Below, piece after piece: positions 45,698 to 54,614 of a stretch of DNA of 64,000 nucleotides. The translations under genes and the position numbers were made by a program. The notes under the pieces were generated by a model. That model ran no database searches, was not told the origin of the DNA, and saw nothing but the letters and a program-made list of their open reading frames with translations. Location: the NCBI RefSeq assembly GCF_020171945.1, contig NZ_JAIVAP010000021.1, forward strand, positions 1 to 64,000, written 5' to 3'. This DNA comes from Bacillus infantis (GTDB taxonomy: Bacteria > Bacillota > Bacilli > Bacillales > Cytobacillaceae). Position 1 is the first letter of the stretch; the number at the start of each line of letters is the position of its first letter.

Positions 45698-46576
45698 TTA
45701 GCTGTTCAAACGTCTGATTCTCTCATCCAGGTCAGGGTGAGTAGAGAATAATGAGCGCTTGCCTTTATTATTGATTTTCAAGGTTGATATCGCTGTCTGC
45801 TCTTCGCCTTTCATGCGGGCGGAGTAAGCTTTAAGCATCTGCAGGGCATGAGTCATTTTATCCCTGCCGGCAAGGTCTGCGCCTCCCCGGTCTGCGTGGT
45901 ATTCACGATGCCTTGAGTAGGCGAACACGACCAGGCTTCCAAGAATCGAGAATGCGATCTGGAAGATGATTACGGCGATGAAGTGAACAATCGGTGCCAT
46001 CTCTTCCCTTACAAAGCGTGATGCCACCCAGGCAGCGATACGGGCCAGGAATACAACAAAAGTGTTCACTACACCCTGAAGAAGGGTCATGGTCACCATG
46101 TCGCCATTGGCAATATGGGCTACCTCGTGGGCAATGACGCCTTCAATGGCATCGTCATCCATTTCCTGAAGCAGGCCAGTCGATACAGCAACCAATGAAC
46201 GTTTTTTGGAAGGTCCGGTCGCAAATGCATTGACCTCAGGAGAATGATAAATTCCGACCTCCGGCATATGTGTGAGTCCCGCTGCCCTTGAGAGGCGGTG
46301 GACTTTCTCAACGATCTGCCTTTCAGAAGGAGATAAAGACCCTTCAGGCTTCAGCACCTGGACATTCATCATCCGCTTTGCCATCCAGCGCGACATTGCC
46401 AGGGAGATGAAGGATCCGGAAAAACCAATAACAGCACTGAATATCAGCAGGGAAGCAAAATCAATCCCGCCCTGTGCATTGATGTAATTTCCGCCGCCGA
46501 TCAGAGAAAAAATAATCGAGATGGTCAACAGAACCAGCACATTGGTCAATAAAAAGTAAAATATCCTTTTACCCAA
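45698..46576 (-). CDS. htpX: Membrane zinc metalloprotease HtpX
   Basis: A 292-residue M48 peptidase for quality control of membrane proteins. It shows two N-terminal helices (about 8-28 and 38-60), the zinc motif HEVAH at residues 150-154, two further helices, and the third ligand region [26 protein letters not shown] near the end is typical of HtpX. It is monocistronic and leftward. A 46595-46642 inverted repeat in its promoter region is a candidate operator; B. subtilis htpX is under repressor control. Confidence 0.93.
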   Translation of the reverse strand: MGKRIFYFLLTNVLVLLTISIIFSLIGGGNYINAQGGIDFASLLIFSAVIGFSGSFISLAMSRWMAKRMMNVQVLKPEGSLSPSERQIVEKVHRLSRAAGLTHMPEVGIYHSPEVNAFATGPSKKRSLVAVSTGLLQEMDDDAIEGVIAHEVAHIANGDMVTMTLLQGVVNTFVVFLARIAAWVASRFVREEMAPIVHFIAVIIFQIAFSILGSLVVFAYSRHREYHADRGGADLAGRDKMTHALQMLKAYSARMKGEEQTAISTLKINNKGKRSLFSTHPDLDERIRRLNS

Positions 46577-46594
46577 TTCTTCTCATCCTTTTTA

Positions 46595-46642
46595 TATAAA
46601 ATTTTAAGGTCATTTGAACTTGTAACTTGACCTTATTTTATA
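46595..46642. promoter_or_regulatory. Long inverted repeat in the htpX promoter region
   Basis: Inner arms AAGGTCA (46606-46612) and TGACCTT (46628-46634) and outer arms TATAAAAT (46595-46602) and ATTTTATA (46635-46642) form a nested inverted repeat, the left side having three extra T. It lies 19-66 bases before the htpX start. It may be an operator for a repressor. Confidence 0.5.
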
Positions 46643-46689
46643 TGATTATGCAAGAATAAGCAAGTATAAAACACCCCGCCCAAAACTTC

Positions 46690-46774
46690 GTGCCAGGCAC
46701 CGCCAAAAGACAAAAACGCTATTTTTGTCCACGGAGGGTGCCTGGCACGCGGAAGCACCGTTGACGGTGTCAGG
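46690..46774 (-). repeat. GGTGCCTGGCAC-type palindromic intergenic element, copy 2
   Basis: GTGCCAGGCACC (46690-46701) and GGTGCCTGGCAC (46737-46748) are inverted ends. Between them lie AAAAGACAAAA and TTTTGTCCAC, the reverse complements of blocks found at 27738-27797. An additional small hairpin CACCG/CGGTG (46756-46769) and a GTGTCAGG half-end follow. It lies in the spacer between htpX and the DUF1836 gene. Confidence 0.75.
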
Positions 46775-46822
46775 GGAAAGATTTAGGATAGGGTTACAAG
46801 TATCGGGCGGGAGTTGAGTAGC

Positions 46823-47563
46823 GTGGAGTTGTTTCAGTTGTCGAGGGCCAGGATGGCGGAGCTTTTATTTGCCCTCAGAGGGGAAGGGGAGAAGAACCCG
46901 AAGGCCGTTTTGCAGGAAGCATGGAAGTCGGGCCACCTGACCAATATATATGGAAAGAAGCTGGAGATTTTCATAGAGACAGACATGCCGGCGATATTCG
47001 AGAAGATCATGAGGCAGAATTCGCAGGTTCCGGGCTTCAGTGTCAATGAGATTGTCTCGCTCGGAAATCAGATCGAGTATACGAATCTATCGTCCACAGC
47101 AGTGCAGAACTGGGTTAAAAGAGAAATGCGCGAGCTGGTTGGAACGCCCCAGGCCGGGAAGAAGTATACCATTGACCAGACGGCCATCCTGTTTGTTGTG
47201 GAGGATCTTAAGTCGGCGCTGGATTTTGGTTCAATCCGCAAAATCCTGACGCTTCTTTTTAATAATCCGGAAGATAGGACAGATGATGTTATTGATCCGA
47301 TCATCTTCTACGCTGGATATGCCGGCATCTTTGAAAAAGTGCATCCGCAGAAGCTGGCTGAAGGCACTGCGCAATTTCAGGTAGAGCAGGAAATCCGGAG
47401 AGAATCGGCATCAATAGTGGAAGGCTTTACAGAATTGACCGGATCTCAAAAAGAGCTTGTCTCCAATGTGCTGACAACCGCTGTCCTCACTGTGCTGTCA
47501 GCCTACTATAAGACACTGACAAGAAAATATGTGAGCGCGACCCTGTTTCTTAACGGAGAATAG
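46823..47563 (+). CDS. DUF1836-domain protein
   Basis: A protein of about 246 residues with a DUF1836 domain: NEIVSLGNQIEYTNLSSTAVQNWVKREMRELVG looks like a MerR-type helix-turn-helix, followed by KYTIDQTAILFVVEDLKSALDFGSIRKILTLLFNNPEDRTDD. The family is widespread in Firmicutes, with an unknown role, probably DNA binding. I chose the GTG at 46823 because CGGGAG lies 9 bases upstream; a TTG at 46814 is too close to it. It appears monocistronic. Confidence 0.75.
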   Translation: MELFQLSRARMAELLFALRGEGEKNPKAVLQEAWKSGHLTNIYGKKLEIFIETDMPAIFEKIMRQNSQVPGFSVNEIVSLGNQIEYTNLSSTAVQNWVKREMRELVGTPQAGKKYTIDQTAILFVVEDLKSALDFGSIRKILTLLFNNPEDRTDDVIDPIIFYAGYAGIFEKVHPQKLAEGTAQFQVEQEIRRESASIVEGFTELTGSQKELVSNVLTTAVLTVLSAYYKTLTRKYVSATLFLNGE

Positions 47564-47639
47564 GGTACCGCGGTGTGTTTCTGTAAGAGTTTGTCGAACG
47601 GGCAGCATTGATGTTTGGAAGGATAATAATTAAAATTGA

Positions 47640-47656
47640 ATAGATATCTTATCTAT
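47640..47656. promoter_or_regulatory. Perfect palindrome upstream of the drug exporter
   Basis: ATAGATA-TCT-TATCTAT is an exact 7-3-7 inverted repeat 28 bases before the exporter start codon. It is probably the operator of a TetR- or MarR-type repressor, but no such regulator gene is next to it. Confidence 0.6.
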
Positions 47657-47684
47657 CCTATTTCAGTTTTAATGGAGGTTTAAC

Positions 47685-49199
47685 GTGGCAGAACAAAAGA
47701 ATGTAAATCTTGTAGTGGCCGGGCTTTTGCTGGGTATCCTGATGGCAGCGATGGACAACACGATTGTTGCCACAGCGATGGGGACCATTGTGGCAGACCT
47801 GGGCGGATTCGAACAGTTTGTCTGGGTCACCTCAGCCTATATGGTCACCGTCATGGCAGGCATGCCGATTTTCGGGAAGCTGTCCGATATGTACGGCCGC
47901 AAGCGCTTTTTTATTTTTGGACTGGCCGTATTTCTGATCGGCTCTGCCCTTTGCGGACTTGCACAGTCAATGGTCCAGCTCAGCGTATACCGGGCTATCC
48001 AGGGGGTAGGCGGAGGAGCCCTTATGCCGATAGCTTTTACGATTGTATTTGATATTTTCCCGCCTGAAAAGCGGGGGAAAATGACCGGCCTTCTCGGAGC
48101 CGTGTTCGGGACAGCCAGTGTCCTTGGCCCGCTGCTCGGAGCATTCATTACCGACTGGATCAGCTGGCATTGGGTTTTCTACATAAATGTACCGATCGGG
48201 ATCGTTTCCGTCTTCCTGATCATCAAGTACTATCATGAATCCAATGACTACCAAAGGCAGAAAATTGATTGGGCCGGTGCTTTCACCCTGGTGGCTGCAG
48301 TTGTCAGCCTTATGTTCGGCCTTGAGCTCGGCGGAAAGGAATTTGCCTGGGACTCCTTCCAGATCATCGGACTGTTCGCGGGCTTTGTCCTCTTTTTCAT
48401 TGTATTCCTATGGGTGGAAACGCGGGCGGATGAACCGATCATTTCCTTCTGGATGTTCAAGCGCCGCCTTTTTGCTACTTCCCAAATCCTTGCATTCCTT
48501 TACGGCGGCACTTTTGTCGTCCTGGCTGTGTATATCCCGATTTTTGTCCAGGCTGTGTATGGCGGGTCAGCTAAAAATGCCGGGCTGATCCTGACGCCGA
48601 TGATGCTTGGGTCTGTGGCAGGAAGCGCCATCGGGGGGATTTTCCAGACAAAAACCAGCTATCGGAATCTGATGGTCATCTCGGTCATTTCCTTTTTTGC
48701 CGGCATGCTTCTGCTTGGAAATATGACACCGGATACAGCCAGATGGGCTTTGACCCTGTTTATGATTCTCACCGGATTTGGAGTAGGGTTTTCATTTTCG
48801 CTGCTTCCGACTGCGTCCATCCACAATCTGGATCCGAGGTACCGCGGTTCAGCCAACTCAACGAACTCCTTTTTGCGTTCGCTTGGCATGACACTCGGCA
48901 TTACCATATTCGGTATCATCCAGCAAAATGTGTTTGCTGATAAACTGCAGAATGCTTTTAAAGGCATGCAGGGCGGCGGGGCGATGCCGATGGGCGACCC
49001 GCAGCAGCTGTTCGAACCGGCGGAGCGGGCGAAAATCCCGGCTCCGGTTCTTGATAAAATCATTGCAGGGATGTCAGACAGCATCACCATCATATTTATG
49101 CTGGCTCTCATCCCGATCGGTATTGCAGCAGTGACCATTCTCTTTATGGGGAAAGAACGCGTCGAAATTAACAAGAAAATAGAAAAGCCGCAGGAGTAG
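47685..49199 (+). CDS. DHA2-family (EmrB/QacA) multidrug MFS exporter
   Basis: A 504-residue major facilitator with 14 predicted helices. The DHA2 marks are an N-terminal MDNTIVATAMGTIVADLGG (motif D1), GKLSDMYGRKRFFIFG (motif A) and YRAIQGVGGGALMPIAFTIVFDIFPPEKRGKMTG with GAVFGTASVLGPLLGAFITDWISWHWVFYINVPIG (motif C). The GTG start at 47685 has GGAGG upstream. It probably exports cationic or lipophilic drugs by proton antiport. It stands alone with its own terminator and candidate operator. Confidence 0.9.
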   Translation: MAEQKNVNLVVAGLLLGILMAAMDNTIVATAMGTIVADLGGFEQFVWVTSAYMVTVMAGMPIFGKLSDMYGRKRFFIFGLAVFLIGSALCGLAQSMVQLSVYRAIQGVGGGALMPIAFTIVFDIFPPEKRGKMTGLLGAVFGTASVLGPLLGAFITDWISWHWVFYINVPIGIVSVFLIIKYYHESNDYQRQKIDWAGAFTLVAAVVSLMFGLELGGKEFAWDSFQIIGLFAGFVLFFIVFLWVETRADEPIISFWMFKRRLFATSQILAFLYGGTFVVLAVYIPIFVQAVYGGSAKNAGLILTPMMLGSVAGSAIGGIFQTKTSYRNLMVISVISFFAGMLLLGNMTPDTARWALTLFMILTGFGVGFSFSLLPTASIHNLDPRYRGSANSTNSFLRSLGMTLGITIFGIIQQNVFADKLQNAFKGMQGGGAMPMGDPQQLFEPAERAKIPAPVLDKIIAGMSDSITIIFMLALIPIGIAAVTILFMGKERVEINKKIEKPQE

Positions 49200-49209
49200 C
49201 GGCAGTTGG

Positions 49210-49241
49210 CCGGCAGGGGAAATCCTGCCGGTTGTTTTTTG
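49210..49241 (+). terminator. Rho-independent terminator
   Basis: CCGGCAGG/CCTGCCGG perfect stem, 6-base loop, then TTGTTTTTTG. Confidence 0.8.
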
Positions 49242-49341
49242 TAAAAGAAAAAAAGTTCAAAACTATTTACCGCCTTGTTACGAATACATAGATATAAGCT
49301 TATGAATCAACAGAATTCTGAAAGGAATAGAGTGGTGGGAA

Positions 49342-49905
49342 ATGCATGGGGATTTGAAGCTCATACAAAAGATAATTAAAAAGGGAAGCGAAGAGGCAGC
49401 AAATGAGCTTGTTTCCCGTTACTACCGCGAGATCTATCATTATGTCTACAAACAGACTCTTGATCAGGAGCAATCGAAGGATTTGACCCAGGAAATTTTC
49501 ATTAATATGCTGCAAGGAATTCATCAGTTTGAAGGAAAGCGTGCCCTTTTCCGCACCTGGCTGTATAAAATAGCAACCTATAAAATTGTCGATTATTACA
49601 GGTCAAAACATTACAAGGCAAGCAGGGGGGTGGCGCATATAGAAGACCTGGAAATAGGCAGCCATGCAGATTCTTCCGAGTCTATCCTGCAAAAAGAAGA
49701 GATAGAAGCACTTCTGGGCGTCCTGGACCGTATGGATGCGCCGTATCAGCAGATATTCCGGATGAAGCTGTTCGGCGAGCAAACCTTTCAGGAAATTGCT
49801 TCCTCACTTCAGGTCCCAGAATCCACTGTAAAAACAAAGTACTATCGCAGTCTCAAATTTATCAGGGAGGAAGCTAAAAAGGAGGGATTTACTCATGCAG
49901 AATGA
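49342..49905 (+). CDS. ECF-family sigma factor (linked to an ABC exporter)
   Basis: A 187-residue ECF sigma factor. Region 2 has YYREIYHYVYKQTLDQEQSKDLTQEIFINMLQGIHQFEGKRALFRTWLYKIATYKIVDYYR. Region 4 has EQTFQEIASSLQVPESTVKTKYYRSLKFIRE. It overlaps the next gene by 11 bases and heads a five-gene operon with an ABC ATPase and two permeases, a layout like the B. subtilis sigY-yxlCDEFG operon. A possible ECF promoter (AAAAC, 17 bases, CGAA near 49259-49283) lies upstream but is weak. It is distinct in sequence from the two sigma factors paired with DUF4179 proteins. Confidence 0.88.
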   Translation: MHGDLKLIQKIIKKGSEEAANELVSRYYREIYHYVYKQTLDQEQSKDLTQEIFINMLQGIHQFEGKRALFRTWLYKIATYKIVDYYRSKHYKASRGVAHIEDLEIGSHADSSESILQKEEIEALLGVLDRMDAPYQQIFRMKLFGEQTFQEIASSLQVPESTVKTKYYRSLKFIREEAKKEGFTHAE

Positions 49906-50665
49906 TAAAGACTGGCAAATTCCCGAACTAAAGATTTCAAAAGAGGAAATAACGTCGATTGTCCAAAAGGGCAACGTCAGGAAAGAGTCATTCATTACTT
50001 TAATAAAGGGAATGTACAGAAGAATTGGTTTCAGGTTTCTTATGAAGGATTGGCTTGAAATGCTCCTGGCCGCCGGCATGCTGGCAATGCTGATGATTGG
50101 AATCGCTGCCACAGCCAGTGAAGGACAGGCTGCTGGCGGAGGAACAAGCTTATACACCTTGATCATGATTGTTTCACCGCTTCTGTATGCCTTCCTCGCC
50201 TTCCTGCCGTATATAAAAAGCAGGACCAGCGGGACGTACGAGCTGGAAATGGTCTGCAAATATAATCTTCACCAGCTGGCAGCTTTCCGGATGCTGATAT
50301 TCAGCGTCTTCTGTTTTCTTCTTAATAGCATATGGGTGCTGGCTCTTGCTGCACGGTTCGCTGCTGTGGAATTTGTACAGGGCTTATTGATATCAACGGC
50401 TTCCCTGCTGATTTTTTCTGTGCTGTTCTTATATGTATTAAGCTTCTTTAAAACGAATATTGCGCGGGCGGCAGCTCTGGTTATTTGGATAGCCGGCAAT
50501 ATTATTCTTGTCATACTGAATAATTCCATATATATGGGCTTGCTCATATCTGTTCCCTGGTACTTATATGGGGCAGTCATCGTTCTGTTTTTCTATTTAT
50601 ATATGAAAAAATTGAAGGAACTGCTTATTCATAACAAAAGAAGAGGGGGTTACACACTATGCTGA
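49895..50665 (+). CDS. Six-helix membrane protein, possible sigma regulator or ABC partner
   Basis: A 256-residue protein. The first 55 residues are polar and cytoplasmic (MQNDKDWQIPELKISKEEITSIVQKG), followed by about six hydrophobic helices. I do not recognise a named family. Its place between an ECF sigma factor and an ABC ATPase, with overlaps on both sides (11 and 7 bases), suggests either an anti-sigma role through the N-terminal tail or a sensor part of the exporter. No zinc-anti-sigma motif is visible. Confidence 0.65.
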   Translation: MQNDKDWQIPELKISKEEITSIVQKGNVRKESFITLIKGMYRRIGFRFLMKDWLEMLLAAGMLAMLMIGIAATASEGQAAGGGTSLYTLIMIVSPLLYAFLAFLPYIKSRTSGTYELEMVCKYNLHQLAAFRMLIFSVFCFLLNSIWVLALAARFAAVEFVQGLLISTASLLIFSVLFLYVLSFFKTNIARAAALVIWIAGNIILVILNNSIYMGLLISVPWYLYGAVIVLFFYLYMKKLKELLIHNKRRGGYTLC

Positions 50666-51534
50666 CAGTGAATAGCGTAAGCAAAAATTTTGGCAGCCAT
50701 GCAGTATTGGAAGATGTGCAGCTGGAATTCTCAAACGGGGTATATGGTTTGCTTGCCCCCAATGGTGCAGGGAAAACGACCCTCATCAAGATGCTGACTA
50801 CTCTGCTGCATCCAGGAAAAGGTGAAATCCTGTACAGCGGGCAAAATATCCTGAGCATGGGCGAGGCTTACCGCGAGTTAATTGGCTATCTGCCCCAGGA
50901 TTTTGGCTATTACAAAAATTATACTCCCTATCAGTATCTCCAATATCTTGCTGCTTTAAAGGGCATATCAAAAAAGGACACAGATGAAAAAATTCCGCAT
51001 CTCATGAAGCTTGTCGCGCTTGAGGGTGCGGTTAAAAAGAAAATGGGGAAGTTTTCAGGAGGGATGATTCAGCGGGTGGGGATTGCCCAGGCGATGCTGA
51101 ATGACCCGAAGATCCTGATTCTCGATGAACCGACAGCAGGCCTTGACCCAAAAGAACGGGTCAGATTCAGGAACCTCCTGTCTGATTTGGCAAGGGACCG
51201 GATTGTCATCCTATCCACTCATATCGTTTCAGATGTTGAGTCGATTGCCAATGAAATCATTATGATAAAGAATGCGAAGGTCCTTTATAAGGATTCTATC
51301 GCTAATATTTGCCGAAGGCTGGAAGGGAGAGTATTTGAGACAGAAATCGAATTCAGCGAAGCAGCCGATTTTAGGAGAAACTTTTTGTCTCTGTCTGAAC
51401 GGCAGGAACAGGGCCGGATGAATATTCGTTTTATGGCAGAGGAAAGGCAGTCAGCTCACTGGAAACAGGTTCAGCCTGTTCTGGAGGATATTTTTCTCTA
51501 TGAGTATAGAGATGAAGCAGGCTTTACGGCTTAA
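50659..51534 (+). CDS. ABC exporter ATP-binding protein
   Basis: A 291-residue ATPase of the ABC-2 export group. Walker A is APNGAGKTT (33-41, with A in place of the usual G before PNGAGKTT), the Q-loop LPQDFG is at 78-83, the signature FSGGM at 132-136, Walker B ILILDEP at 152-158, and the D- and H-loop regions are STAGLDP-like and LSTHIVSDVE. The C-terminal 70 residues are an accessory region. The ATG at 50659 overlaps the preceding gene by 7 bases; the TAATG overlap couples it to the first permease. Confidence 0.9.
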   Translation: MLTVNSVSKNFGSHAVLEDVQLEFSNGVYGLLAPNGAGKTTLIKMLTTLLHPGKGEILYSGQNILSMGEAYRELIGYLPQDFGYYKNYTPYQYLQYLAALKGISKKDTDEKIPHLMKLVALEGAVKKKMGKFSGGMIQRVGIAQAMLNDPKILILDEPTAGLDPKERVRFRNLLSDLARDRIVILSTHIVSDVESIANEIIMIKNAKVLYKDSIANICRRLEGRVFETEIEFSEAADFRRNFLSLSERQEQGRMNIRFMAEERQSAHWKQVQPVLEDIFLYEYRDEAGFTA

Positions 51535-52790
51535 TGAGAATTCTGCGCTGGGAAATCCGCAAAGCCTTTTTATCGCCTTCAGTCCTTGGTCTTGTTTTTC
51601 TGTTCATGGTCTTTAATTTGTATCTTGTGCTCCACAATTCAGTAATAAAAGAAGATTTGAAAAAAACATCAGCATTCGCAGCGGCCTATGGGACAGATAT
51701 TACTGGCGAGAGTCTGGATGCAATGAAGGATGATTATGACTCCCTGATGAAGCAAGTGAATCTTGCGACAGAAGAGAAAGAATCAAAGAGCTACAAGGAT
51801 ATGAATTCTTTTTTCGCGGATCATGCCTTTGATCCATTAGAAAATTATACAAAAAAAGAAAGGGAGCTATTTAATGACGCAGGGCTGCTGGAATACTATT
51901 ATTCAAGCAGTTTATATGCTGATGAAGAATACCGGAAGATAGATCCGGTGGCCATTGCTGAGTACGATATTCAGAAGTATGGATTGACAGGTTCGGCAGC
52001 AGAGCTGGTAAGGAGCCAGTATGGAAAGTTTGAGGAGCGGTTCAAGGAAGTCCTGAAGAATGGAGAGCATATGCATCTGTTCCATTCACAGGAGGCCTTC
52101 GGTACACACTTGCTTCTGTTTAAAACCATGTTTAAAGCTTTCCTGTTAGAAGGAGTGATTCTTGCGGCTCTGATTACAGGCCATGTCATTAATTTTGAAT
52201 TTGATCGCGGGACCCACCTGCTTGCATACAGCTCCAGAAGGGGGAGGAAGCTTTGGCAGGATAAATTATGGGCAGCCCTGATGTCCAATCTGGTACTGTT
52301 CACAGTCTTGCTGGCAGCCGGGCTCGCTGTCTATTTTGCAGTATTTCCCTACAGCCAGTTTTGGCAAGTTCCAATGTCGAGCTATTTTAATAAAGGGGAG
52401 CATTGGTTCATGACAGTGAAAGAGATGACGTTTTTACAGTATCTTGCTGCAGTTATCGGCCTATCTTATGTCATGATGATCATCTTCACCCTTATGGCTG
52501 CCGTAATTTCAAGATGGATACGAAACAGCTATCTTGTTTTTTTTGCCTTTCTCTTGTTATTCGGCATGATTTTTGCTGTTCAGAAGCTCTTTCCAACCAG
52601 TCATGCCAGTTACTTTATAGGCCTTTTCACACCGGTGAATCTGGTGCTGAATCCTTTTGTCTGGTTTATGCACCGCGCAATGCACGTCATTTCAGGATTT
52701 GAGCTGGCGGTTTCAGGTGTCTGGCTGATTTTCCTGGCAGCAGCTGTGATGCTGTCCTGCAAGAGCTTTAATAGATGCGACTTAACATGA
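51534..52790 (+). CDS. ABC-2-type permease with large extracellular loop (first)
   Basis: A 418-residue permease. The first helix (about 13-32) is followed by an extracellular stretch of about 160 residues (GTDITGESLDAMKDDYDSL ... ALKE-rich), then five further helices from about residue 200. The start codon overlaps the ATPase stop (TAATG). It is related in layout to the second permease (see 52787-53962). The large loop suggests recognition of a peptide-sized substrate outside the cell (inference). Confidence 0.8.
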   Translation: MRILRWEIRKAFLSPSVLGLVFLFMVFNLYLVLHNSVIKEDLKKTSAFAAAYGTDITGESLDAMKDDYDSLMKQVNLATEEKESKSYKDMNSFFADHAFDPLENYTKKERELFNDAGLLEYYYSSSLYADEEYRKIDPVAIAEYDIQKYGLTGSAAELVRSQYGKFEERFKEVLKNGEHMHLFHSQEAFGTHLLLFKTMFKAFLLEGVILAALITGHVINFEFDRGTHLLAYSSRRGRKLWQDKLWAALMSNLVLFTVLLAAGLAVYFAVFPYSQFWQVPMSSYFNKGEHWFMTVKEMTFLQYLAAVIGLSYVMMIIFTLMAAVISRWIRNSYLVFFAFLLLFGMIFAVQKLFPTSHASYFIGLFTPVNLVLNPFVWFMHRAMHVISGFELAVSGVWLIFLAAAVMLSCKSFNRCDLT

Positions 52791-53962
52791 AGGGGATGAA
52801 CCGGGATTTGAGAATTATCTGGCAGGAAATGAAAAAGATCTTCCGACCAATCATGCTAATCATGCTTGTCTTAATTAATTTGCTGATGTACTACATTTTC
52901 ATAGAATTCGATATTTCTTATTTTCCAAATGGCCGTCCAGCCAAAGATTATTATGAAGTCAGCAGTGAGATGATAGAAGATTACGGAATAGAGCTGGATG
53001 AAAAAGAGTACGAAGATTTCAAGCAGACATACCAGGAGACATTGGACCGTGCAGACTCCTATATACAGGAGCTTGACGAGGCACAGGAACTTGATGTCTC
53101 TTCATATGAAGAATTAGTAGAATTAAATAATAAGAATGATCTAAGCAGCCCTGAAAGACAATTGTACGACAAGCTTTTCTTTGAGAAGGAGATAGGCTGG
53201 GAAATTCAGACGCGGGAAGGCATCATGGAAGAACTGGATTCTGCCGGTACAGACTTTGGATACGGCTATATTCCAGGTAAGCCGTCTGAAAAGCAGAAAG
53301 CAAGGATCAATGATCTGCTAGAGGATGAATCCTTCCGTTCCATTTTCCCGGCATATCCTGTAGGTGATAATTTTCACAGCACCAGCCAAAATATCTGCCT
53401 AACAATCCTGGTGAGCATTCTTTTTATGATTCTCCCTATTACGATCAGAGATTATAAGAACAGTATGATTGATCTGCAGTATACCTCCAGGGCTGGGAGA
53501 AAATTGTTTATAAAGAAGGCAGCGGCAGGCGTCCTGTCAGCATTCTTCATTGCAACAGTCCTTCTTTGTGTCTATTACGGGTTATATTTTACCAATAATA
53601 TTACAATTTTTTTGAACAGTGATATCAACAGCTTTCTTGGATATCCATACTGGTACAGCCTTACTTTCAGGCAGCTTATACTGATTGTCATCGGGCTAAC
53701 CTATATCCTGGCTTTGTCCACCGCTCTTTGTGCCATATTCATTTCAAGCATCAGCAAAAATTACATCAGCGTCATCGGCCTCCAGTTCCCGATTTTTGCA
53801 TGTGTTTGCTGGCTGCTGGCGCAAAGGATGCTGCTCGGGGACGCTTTGGCGATTAATCACCCGCAGCCTAGACTCTTCTTTATTTATGGCGTGATCATCA
53901 TATTGCCCGCAGCAGCTATTCTCTGGAAAAAGCAGCGGGAGCAGCAGCGCGATATTTTATAA
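52787..53962 (+). CDS. ABC-2-type permease with large extracellular loop (second)
   Basis: A permease of about 391 residues. The first helix (about 18-38) is followed by an acidic extracellular segment of about 150 residues (YGIELDEKEYEDFKQTYQETLDRADSYI), then about five helices. It shares with the first permease the pattern YG.(D/E)(I/L)......(Y/D) after helix 1 and a TSR(A/R)GRKL(F/W) sequence in the following cytoplasmic loop, so they are divergent duplicates forming a heterodimer. The start is taken as the ATG in an ATGA overlap at 52787. A terminator follows. Confidence 0.78.
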   Translation: MKGMNRDLRIIWQEMKKIFRPIMLIMLVLINLLMYYIFIEFDISYFPNGRPAKDYYEVSSEMIEDYGIELDEKEYEDFKQTYQETLDRADSYIQELDEAQELDVSSYEELVELNNKNDLSSPERQLYDKLFFEKEIGWEIQTREGIMEELDSAGTDFGYGYIPGKPSEKQKARINDLLEDESFRSIFPAYPVGDNFHSTSQNICLTILVSILFMILPITIRDYKNSMIDLQYTSRAGRKLFIKKAAAGVLSAFFIATVLLCVYYGLYFTNNITIFLNSDINSFLGYPYWYSLTFRQLILIVIGLTYILALSTALCAIFISSISKNYISVIGLQFPIFACVCWLLAQRMLLGDALAINHPQPRLFFIYGVIIILPAAAILWKKQREQQRDIL

Positions 53963-53964
53963 GA

Positions 53965-53992
53965 GGGGCCTGGCATAAGCCAGGCCTTTAAG
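53965..53992 (+). terminator. Terminator of the ECF-ABC operon
   Basis: GGCCTGGC/GCCAGGCC perfect 8-bp stem with ATAA loop, followed by a short TTT tract. Confidence 0.65.
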
Positions 53993-54036
53993 TATGTTCA
54001 TGTAAAGAAATTTTTACTTGAAAATAGTCAGGTAAC

Positions 54037-54067
54037 TGAAACGTTTCCCACCCCCCAGCACTCTAAC
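54037..54067 (+). promoter_or_regulatory. ECF-type, probably autoregulated promoter
   Basis: TGAAAC (54037-54042) and CTCTAAC (54061-54067) repeat the -35, -10 and 25-base offset of the promoter at 6419-6449. The -35 is perfect for Bacillus ECF sigma factors. It lies 26 bases before the sigma gene. Confidence 0.6.
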
Positions 54068-54092
54068 AAGCAGAAAGAAAGGAGGGGCAGGC

Positions 54093-54614
54093 GTGGATAT
54101 AAAAAAAGTGAAGCAGGCGAAAAAGGGAAATAAGAAGGCCTTCCAGGATTTATTGGAGGCAGAGAAAGAGAAGCTGTATAAGATGGCTTACTTGTATATG
54201 AAAAATGAGGCGGATGCCCTGGAGGCCTTCCAGGAGACGGTATATAAAGCACTTATATCCATTCGTAACCTAAGGGAAGAGCAGTATTTTTCGACGTGGC
54301 TGACGCGGATCCTGATTAATACATGTAAGGACCTGCTGAAAAAGAAAAACAGGGTCATCCCGATGGAAAGAGAAGTACTGGAAGGGAAGACATCTCCCTA
54401 TATGCCGAAAGATGGCGGTTCTGAATTACTGGAGATGATAAAGGGCTTGGAGGAGAAGTATAAGACCATATTAATCCTCAGGTATTATCGTGATTATTCA
54501 GTTAGGCAAATTGCAGAGTTCCTGGAATGTCCGGAAGGCACTGTTAAAACAAATATCCATCGCGGAATCGGGCTGCTGCGGGAGAAGATGAAGGAGGAGT
54601 GTGTCAATGAATAG
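54093..54614 (+). CDS. ECF-family sigma factor (paired with a DUF4179 protein)
   Basis: A 173-residue ECF sigma factor, paralogue of the one at 9586. Region 2 has KLYKMAYLYMKNEADALEAFQETVYKALISIRNLREEQYFSTWLTRILINTC. Region 4 has YSVRQIAEFLECPEGTVKTNIHRGIGLLREKM. The GTG start at 54093 has AAGGAGGGG upstream. Its 3' end overlaps the downstream membrane protein gene by 8 bases. The ECF-type promoter suggests autoactivation. Confidence 0.9.
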   Translation: MDIKKVKQAKKGNKKAFQDLLEAEKEKLYKMAYLYMKNEADALEAFQETVYKALISIRNLREEQYFSTWLTRILINTCKDLLKKKNRVIPMEREVLEGKTSPYMPKDGGSELLEMIKGLEEKYKTILILRYYRDYSVRQIAEFLECPEGTVKTNIHRGIGLLREKMKEECVNE

